This document shows positions 59,560 through 64,000 of a stretch of 64,000 bases of DNA, one piece after another. The DNA comes from Candidatus Limimonas egerieequi. Its GTDB lineage: Bacteria > Bacillota > Clostridia > Oscillospirales > Acutalibacteraceae. The number at the start of each line of letters is the position of its first letter. Position 1 is the stretch's first letter. The translations under genes and the position numbers were made by a program. Under the pieces are notes generated by a model, which did no database searches, had not been told where the DNA came from, and was given only the letters and a program-made list of their open reading frames with translations. The stretch covers positions 62,001 through 126,000 of the forward strand of contig JAGHVH010000010.1 of the NCBI GenBank assembly GCA_018064455.1. The letters are read 5' to 3'.

Positions 59560-59609
59560 AATACCTTATATAACATTTGGCAAAATTTGTTATATAAGGT
59601 ATTACTTTT
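59560..59609 (+). terminator. 16-base perfect inverted repeat with T-run
   Basis: AATACCTTATATAACA / TGTTATATAAGGTATT with a 12-base loop, followed by ACTTTTT. Likely the uvrB terminator; unusually AT-rich and long, and its end touches the next promoter region (TATAAT at 59626). Confidence 0.7.
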
Positions 59610-59664
59610 TCGTAGGGCATTGTTGTATAATGTTCACGTATTCTTAATAAAAGGAGTCCTAACA

Positions 59665-60864
59665 ATGGATCAATATGAGAGAAGAGTAGGAACAGTATCA
59701 CGTGGCATTCGTTGCCCAATCATTCGTGAGGGTGACAATCTTGCTGAAATCGTAGCTACTTCTGTATTAGAGGCAGCTCAGTTTGAGGGCTTTGAGCTCC
59801 ATGACCGTGATGTTATTTCAATGACAGAGTCAATCGTTGCTCGTTCACAGGGTAACTATGCATCAGTTGATAATATCGCTGCTGATGTTAAGGCAAAGCT
59901 TGGTGGAGAAACAGTAGGTGTTATCTTCCCAATCCTTTCACGTAACCGTTTTGCTATCTGCCTCCGTGGTATAGCTCGTGGTTGCAAGAAGGTTGTATTA
60001 ATGCTTTCTTATCCATCTGATGAAGTTGGTAACAGCCTTGTTTCACTCGACAAGATTGACGAAGCTGGCATTAACCCATATTCAGATGTACTGTCTTTAG
60101 AGAAGTACAGAGAACTCTTTGGCGAGAACAAGCATGAGTTCACAGGCGTTGACTATGTTGCATACTATTCAGACCTCTGCAAAGAAGAGGGCGCTGAAGT
60201 AGAAGTAGTTTTCGCAAACCAGGCAAAGACTATCCTTGATTATACAGACTGCGTAATTAACTGCGACATCCACACAAGAGCTCGTACAAAGAGAATTCTC
60301 AAGGACGCTGGCGCAAAGGTTGTTTGCGGTCTTGATGATATCATGAACGCTCCAGTAGATGGCAGCGGTTGCAATGAAAAGTACGGTCTTCTTGGCTCTA
60401 ACAAGTCAACAGAGGACAAGATTAAGCTCTTCCCAAGAGAGTGCAAGGACCTTGTACTTGATGTACAGGATCGTATTCTCAAGGCAACAGGCAAGCACGT
60501 TGAAGTAATGGTTTATGGCGACGGCGCATTCAAGGATCCACAGGGTAAGATTTGGGAACTTGCTGACCCAGTTGTATCACCAGCATTCACAGATGGCCTT
60601 ATTGGTACACCTAACGAGCTTAAGCTTAAGTATCTTGCTGATAACGATTATAAGGATCTCTCAGGTGAGGAGCTCAAGAAGGCTATCTCAGAGAGCATTA
60701 AGTCAAAGGGTGACAACCTTGTTGGCAACATGGCATCTCAGGGTACAACACCTCGTCAGCTCACTGACCTTATTGGTTCACTTTGTGACCTTACATCTGG
60801 TTCAGGTGATAAGGGTACACCTGTAGTTCTTGTACAGGGCTATTTCGACAACTACACAAACTAA
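59665..60864 (+). CDS. Coenzyme F420-0:L-glutamate ligase (CofE)-like protein
   Basis: 399 residues from the ATG behind AAAAGGAG. 'YERRVGTVSRGIRCPIIREGDNLAEIVATSVLEAA...LHDRDVISMTESIVARSQGNYAS' and 'VFPILSRNRFAICLRGIARG' match the CofE/FbiB-type ligase family (PF01996). In methanogens and actinobacteria it adds glutamate to F420-0. Bacillota of this type generally lack other F420 genes, and none is in this window, so the substrate is probably a different phosphate- or lactyl-linked acceptor. Followed by a GMP synthase subunit gene. Confidence 0.88.
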   Translation: MDQYERRVGTVSRGIRCPIIREGDNLAEIVATSVLEAAQFEGFELHDRDVISMTESIVARSQGNYASVDNIAADVKAKLGGETVGVIFPILSRNRFAICLRGIARGCKKVVLMLSYPSDEVGNSLVSLDKIDEAGINPYSDVLSLEKYRELFGENKHEFTGVDYVAYYSDLCKEEGAEVEVVFANQAKTILDYTDCVINCDIHTRARTKRILKDAGAKVVCGLDDIMNAPVDGSGCNEKYGLLGSNKSTEDKIKLFPRECKDLVLDVQDRILKATGKHVEVMVYGDGAFKDPQGKIWELADPVVSPAFTDGLIGTPNELKLKYLADNDYKDLSGEELKKAISESIKSKGDNLVGNMASQGTTPRQLTDLIGSLCDLTSGSGDKGTPVVLVQGYFDNYTN

Positions 60865-60883
60865 TTGTAGGAGAACTTTTATT

Positions 60884-61876
60884 ATGATGGATATGACTTC
60901 TAACGTTCGTCCAGCTGACCTTGACCGCATCACAACTGAAGCTCAGGCTAATGCGTTCATCGATGAGCAGGTTGAACTTATTCGCAATCAAGTAGGTGAC
61001 GGCAAAGTGCTTCTTGCACTTTCAGGTGGCGTTGACTCATCTGTTGTTGCTGCACTTCTTATAAAGGCAATCGGCAAGCAGCTCGTTTGCGTACACGTAA
61101 ACCATGGTCTTCTTAGAAAGGGCGAGCCAGAGCAGGTTGTAGAAGTATTCAAGAATCAGATGGATGCAAACCTCATCTATGTTGATGCAGTAGACAGATT
61201 CCTTGATAAACTTGCTGGTGTTGATGATCCAGAGACAAAGCGCAAGATTATCGGTAAGGAATTCATCGATGTATTTGCTGAGGAAGCATCAAAACTTGAA
61301 GGCGTTAAATTCCTTGGTCAGGGCACAATCTATCCTGACATTTTGGAATCAAATGGCGTTAAGGCTCACCACAATGTTGGTGGACTTCCACCAGAGCTTG
61401 ACTTTGAGCTCGTAGAGCCAGTTAAGTTCCTTTACAAGGACGAAGTACGTATCGTTGGTAAGGTACTTGGTCTTCCTGATGGTATGGTTTATCGTCAGCC
61501 ATTCCCAGGTCCTGGTCTTGGCGTTCGTTGCGTAGGTGCAATCACACGTGACAGACTTGAGGCACTTCGTGAGGCTGATGCAATTGTTCGTGAAGAGATA
61601 GAAAAACTTCCAGAGACACCATGGCAGTATTTCTGTGCTATTCCTGACATCCAGTCAACAGGTATCAAGTATGTTGACGGTGTTGGCCAGCGCTATATGG
61701 GCTGGGCAGTTGTAATCCGTGCTGTAAACACAACAGACGCTGTTGTAGTTACAGTTCCAGAGATTCCATTTGAGACACTTTGCGCTATGCGTGATCGCAT
61801 CGTTAAGATTCCAGGCGTTAACCGTGTACTTTGGGATATCTCAGAAAAGCCAGTCGCTACAATCGAGTGGGAATAA
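60884..61876 (+). CDS. guaA: GMP synthase, ATP-pyrophosphatase subunit only
   Basis: 330 residues from the ATG after TAGGAGA. P-loop 'LLALSGGVDSSVVAALL', 'CVHVNHGLLRKGE', 'LGQGTIYPDILES', 'PFPGPGLGVRCVG', and the C-terminal dimerisation domain with 'NTTDAVVVTVPEIPFETLCAMRDRIVKIPGVNRVLWDISEKPVATIEWE'. It amidates XMP to GMP. The N-terminal glutamine amidotransferase domain found in most bacterial GuaA is absent, as in split archaeal-type enzymes; the glutaminase partner must be elsewhere, or free ammonia is used. Confidence 0.93.
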   Translation: MMDMTSNVRPADLDRITTEAQANAFIDEQVELIRNQVGDGKVLLALSGGVDSSVVAALLIKAIGKQLVCVHVNHGLLRKGEPEQVVEVFKNQMDANLIYVDAVDRFLDKLAGVDDPETKRKIIGKEFIDVFAEEASKLEGVKFLGQGTIYPDILESNGVKAHHNVGGLPPELDFELVEPVKFLYKDEVRIVGKVLGLPDGMVYRQPFPGPGLGVRCVGAITRDRLEALREADAIVREEIEKLPETPWQYFCAIPDIQSTGIKYVDGVGQRYMGWAVVIRAVNTTDAVVVTVPEIPFETLCAMRDRIVKIPGVNRVLWDISEKPVATIEWE

Positions 61877-61888
61877 TAGGTGATATTA

Positions 61889-62119
61889 ATGGCTGAAAAA
61901 TGGTATCCAATGATAAATAGTGAAACTTGTGTTGATTGCAACACTTGCGCAGATTTTTGTCACAAAAGTGTATTTGACAAGTCTAAATCAGGAGCAGAAA
62001 AGGTTGTATATCCAGTTGGTTGTGTTGATACATGCCATGGATGTGGTGACCTATGCCCAGTAGGTGCAATAACTTACTTTGGTGATAACACAGGTTGGAT
62101 TCCAAAAGCATTGAAATAA
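61889..62119 (+). CDS. Two-cluster [4Fe-4S] ferredoxin-like protein
   Basis: 76 residues from the ATG behind TAGGTGAT. Two cysteine groups: 'CVDCNTCADFCHKSVF' (CxxCxxCxxxC) and 'GCVDTCHGCGDLCPVGAI' (Cx3CxxCx3CP). The first group lacks the usual proline after the last cysteine (CH instead of CP). Soluble electron carrier or a small electron-transfer subunit. It lies 12 bases after guaA, probably in the same operon. Confidence 0.88.
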   Translation: MAEKWYPMINSETCVDCNTCADFCHKSVFDKSKSGAEKVVYPVGCVDTCHGCGDLCPVGAITYFGDNTGWIPKALK

Positions 62120-62168
62120 TTTATTTAATATTTTGATTTACATAGTACTTTAAAGGGGTGAGACATAA

Positions 62169-62444
62169 ATGATAAATGGCGATCCTAATGCTTTTATCGA
62201 TAAAGCATATAGTGCGCAAGAAATTTTTTATAAATTTAGAGAAGAAGAGTATATGCTTCAAGGTTATACTGCAGATGGTCAATCCCACATCGAGATTCAA
62301 CGTCATCTTCCTTTCTCTCCAAATTTAATTTGGTCGTTTGAAGGTTCTTCAATGCAAGAATGCGTTAGCGCATTCGAAATAGAACCACTCTTTGACGGTA
62401 AGACATTTTGGCAAGCTGAAGAAGATATTGAATGGCTAGATTAA
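62169..62444 (+). CDS. Small hypothetical protein
   Basis: 91 residues, ATG behind AAGGGGTGAG. Soluble, acidic, with 'YKFREEEYMLQGYTADGQSHIEIQRHLPFSPNLIWSFEGSSMQECVSAF'. I do not recognise it. It is 49 bases after the ferredoxin and ends at a terminator. Confidence 0.7.
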   Translation: MINGDPNAFIDKAYSAQEIFYKFREEEYMLQGYTADGQSHIEIQRHLPFSPNLIWSFEGSSMQECVSAFEIEPLFDGKTFWQAEEDIEWLD

Positions 62445-62464
62445 AAAATACCCTTTAAAACGTA

Positions 62465-62499
62465 TTAGAGACTACTTCTTGTAGTCTCTAATTTTCTTT
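62465..62499 (+). terminator. Terminator
   Basis: TTAGAGACTAC-ttctt-GTAGTCTCTAA followed by TTTTCTTTATTTTT. Confidence 0.9.
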
Positions 62500-62507
62500 A
62501 TTTTTGT

Positions 62508-62536
62508 TTGTCAATTAAAAATGTTTGTAGTATAAT
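62508..62536 (+). promoter_or_regulatory. uvrA promoter
   Basis: TTGTCA, 17 bases, TATAAT, 27 bases before the start. No LexA (GAAC-N4-GTTC) box is seen in the gap. Confidence 0.75.
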
Positions 62537-62563
62537 TCTTGAGTCTAGGAAAAAGGAGTAGTT

Positions 62564-64000
62564 ATGGCTCAAAAAGATATAGTTATCAAGGGTGCTCGTG
62601 AGCACAATTTGCAAAATGTGGATTTGACTATTCCACGCGATAAGATGGTAGTATTTACTGGACTTTCGGGCTCCGGTAAGTCTTCTCTTGCCTTTGATAC
62701 TATCTATGCTGAGGGTCAGCGTAGATATATGGAGAGTTTGTCATCGTACGCTCGTCAATTTTTAGGACTTATGGAGAAGCCGAAAGTCGATCAGATTGAT
62801 GGACTTAGTCCAGCTATTTCTATTGACCAGAAAACTACTTCTAAGAACCCTAGGTCAACCGTTGGTACTGTAACAGAAATATATGACTATATCAGGCTTT
62901 TATATGCAAGAATTGGTGTTCCTCATTGCCCAGTATGTGGCAAGGAGATTAAGGCACAGTCGATTGACCAAATAGTTGATCAAGTGCTGGCTATTGAGTC
63001 CGGAACTAAGATTCAGATTGTAGCCCCAATTGCACGCGGCAAGAAGGGTGAGTATGTTCACGAGCTTGAAAATGCTAAAAAGCAGGGCTTTGTTCGTGCA
63101 TTTATTGATGGTGAAGTTCGTGACCTCTCAGAGGATATCAAGCTTGCTAAGACTGTAAAACACAATATTGGAATTATTGTTGATAGACTTGTTGTTAAGG
63201 ATGGCATTAGAACAAGGCTCGCTGACTCGATAGAGACAGCGACTGGCCTTGCTGATGGCATGCTTATGGTAGACGTCATTGATGGAAAACCACTAGAGTT
63301 TTCAATGACGTTTGCATGCCCAGAGCATGGCGTATCTGTGACAGAACTCCAGCCAAGAATGTTCAGCTTTAATAACCCTTACGGCGCTTGTACGCGCTGC
63401 TCAGGCCTTGGAGAATACACTGCAATTGATGAGGACTTACTCATCAAAGACAAGTCTTTGACTGTCAGAGAGGGTGCTATACAAGCGCCAGGATGGACCA
63501 AGGTTGAGGGCGGAACAATGGCCGAAATGTTCTATGACGGTATTGCACGCCACTATGGGTTCTCTATTGATGTACCAGTACGTGATATGAAGAAGGAGGA
63601 TCTTGACAAGATTCTCTATGGTACTAATGGGGACAGGATTCACTACATTCATGAGGGTAAGCACAGCCACTCTGAATGGGATGGAAAATTTGAAGGAATT
63701 ATTCCAAATCTGTTACGTAAATACTCAGAGACCAACTCAGAATGGTCACGTCGTCAGATAGAGGAGTTTATGACTGTTCACGCATGTGATGACTGTCATG
63801 GTAAACGACTCAATCCGATATCGCTTGCTGTAACTGTAGGCGGCCTTAATATTGATGAACTTACTCACTTGTCTATTAAGGATGAGCTCAAGTTTTTCAA
63901 TGAACTGGAGCTTACAGAGAGGGAAGCGACAATTGCTGAACTTATACTCAAAGAGATTAAATCAAGACTTACATTCCTTTGTTCTGTTGGTCTTGATTAC
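62564..64000 (+). CDS. uvrA: Excinuclease ABC subunit A, 5' part (runs off the window)
   Basis: Absent from the ORF track because no stop is reached. ATG behind AAAGGAG; 479 codons in the window, about half of the usual 940. '[86 protein letters not shown]' is the UvrA N-terminus with Walker A, and 'CPVCGKE' begins the first zinc module. Recognises DNA damage as a dimer with UvrB. Confidence 0.97.
   Translation, partial: MAQKDIVIKGAREHNLQNVDLTIPRDKMVVFTGLSGSGKSSLAFDTIYAEGQRRYMESLSSYARQFLGLMEKPKVDQIDGLSPAISIDQKTTSKNPRSTVGTVTEIYDYIRLLYARIGVPHCPVCGKEIKAQSIDQIVDQVLAIESGTKIQIVAPIARGKKGEYVHELENAKKQGFVRAFIDGEVRDLSEDIKLAKTVKHNIGIIVDRLVVKDGIRTRLADSIETATGLADGMLMVDVIDGKPLEFSMTFACPEHGVSVTELQPRMFSFNNPYGACTRCSGLGEYTAIDEDLLIKDKSLTVREGAIQAPGWTKVEGGTMAEMFYDGIARHYGFSIDVPVRDMKKEDLDKILYGTNGDRIHYIHEGKHSHSEWDGKFEGIIPNLLRKYSETNSEWSRRQIEEFMTVHACDDCHGKRLNPISLAVTVGGLNIDELTHLSIKDELKFFNELELTEREATIAELILKEIKSRLTFLCSVGLDY

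Noticed and set aside
59665-60864. Evidence for F420 biosynthesis
   Set aside because: Only a CofE-like ligase is present; no cofC, cofD or FO synthase in the window, so the pathway is not claimed.
62500-62563. LexA box before uvrA
   Set aside because: No GAAC-N4-GTTC-like palindrome in the promoter region.

Overview
The window looks like a chromosomal segment of a low-GC, strictly anaerobic Bacillota bacterium, most likely a host-associated member of the Clostridia. The evidence is Firmicutes-type Shine-Dalgarno sites (AGGAGG) before nearly every gene, ECF-type vitamin transport, groESL of Gram-positive type, MATE, hemolysin/CorC and GH2 families typical of gut clostridia, an 8-cysteine ferredoxin, and a cobalamin riboswitch. 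Genus cannot be fixed from the sequence alone.

Layout. 0-8 kb: small membrane-anchored proteins of unknown role, a DUF5662 protein, and a minus-strand cluster (YjdF/DUF2238-like membrane protein, GT2-GtrA fusion glycosyltransferase, phosphodiester glycosidase-like protein, anchored protein) that looks like envelope glycan work. 8-17.6 kb: a lipase-like hydrolase, a GH2 beta-galactosidase with galactokinase, tRNA-Met and tRNA-Trp, a thymidylate-synthase-fold protein, a MATE exporter, tRNA-Thr, and a second GH2 enzyme. 17.6-21.7 kb: a cluster of secreted proteins with signal peptide, ectodomain and C-terminal membrane anchor (several clearly paralogous), interrupted by a low-molecular-weight tyrosine phosphatase.

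21.7-29.5 kb is the most unusual part: an array of small, self-contained gene cassettes, most ending in the same GCCAGGC/GCCTGGC hairpin terminator, and many separated by a repeated boundary element (about 75 bp short form, about 270 bp long form with several internal hairpins). The cassettes are mostly toxin-antitoxin modules. The antitoxins are intact, but four toxins survive only as remnants. Two of these are in-frame internal deletions keeping the first and last residues (HigB-like, Gp49/RelE-like), one is a VapC N-terminal stub, and one is a RelE C-terminal stub. Three more antitoxins have no toxin at all. Only HicAB and BrnTA look complete. Most of these promoters are near-consensus with a 16-17 bp spacer; three carry a perfect palindrome within the spacer and the hicA promoter has one overlapping its -35 box.

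Overlapping and following the array are three small double-glycine-leader peptides (25.1, 29.6, 30.4 kb) that share one promoter architecture (TAGCCA-N17-TATAAW followed by RAGATGTAAGA), i.e. a small co-regulated peptide regulon. Next comes a defence locus: a membrane-tethered Mrr-like nuclease and a type I restriction-modification operon (hsdM, hsdS, three unrecognised genes, hsdR). Two of the inserted genes carry Rx4-6H motifs that could be HEPN ribonuclease sites.

40-64 kb is mostly core: groES-groEL (no CIRCE operator seen), an O-antigen ligase-like protein, a TetR-SDR-DUF1295 operon, two CorC/HlyC-type proteins, an RluA-type pseudouridine synthase, two URO-D-fold proteins, a cobalamin riboswitch controlling an ECF transporter plus DUF4430 lipoprotein, uvrB, a CofE-like F420 ligase homologue, a stand-alone GMP synthase ATP-pyrophosphatase subunit, a ferredoxin, and the 5' part of uvrA running off the window end.
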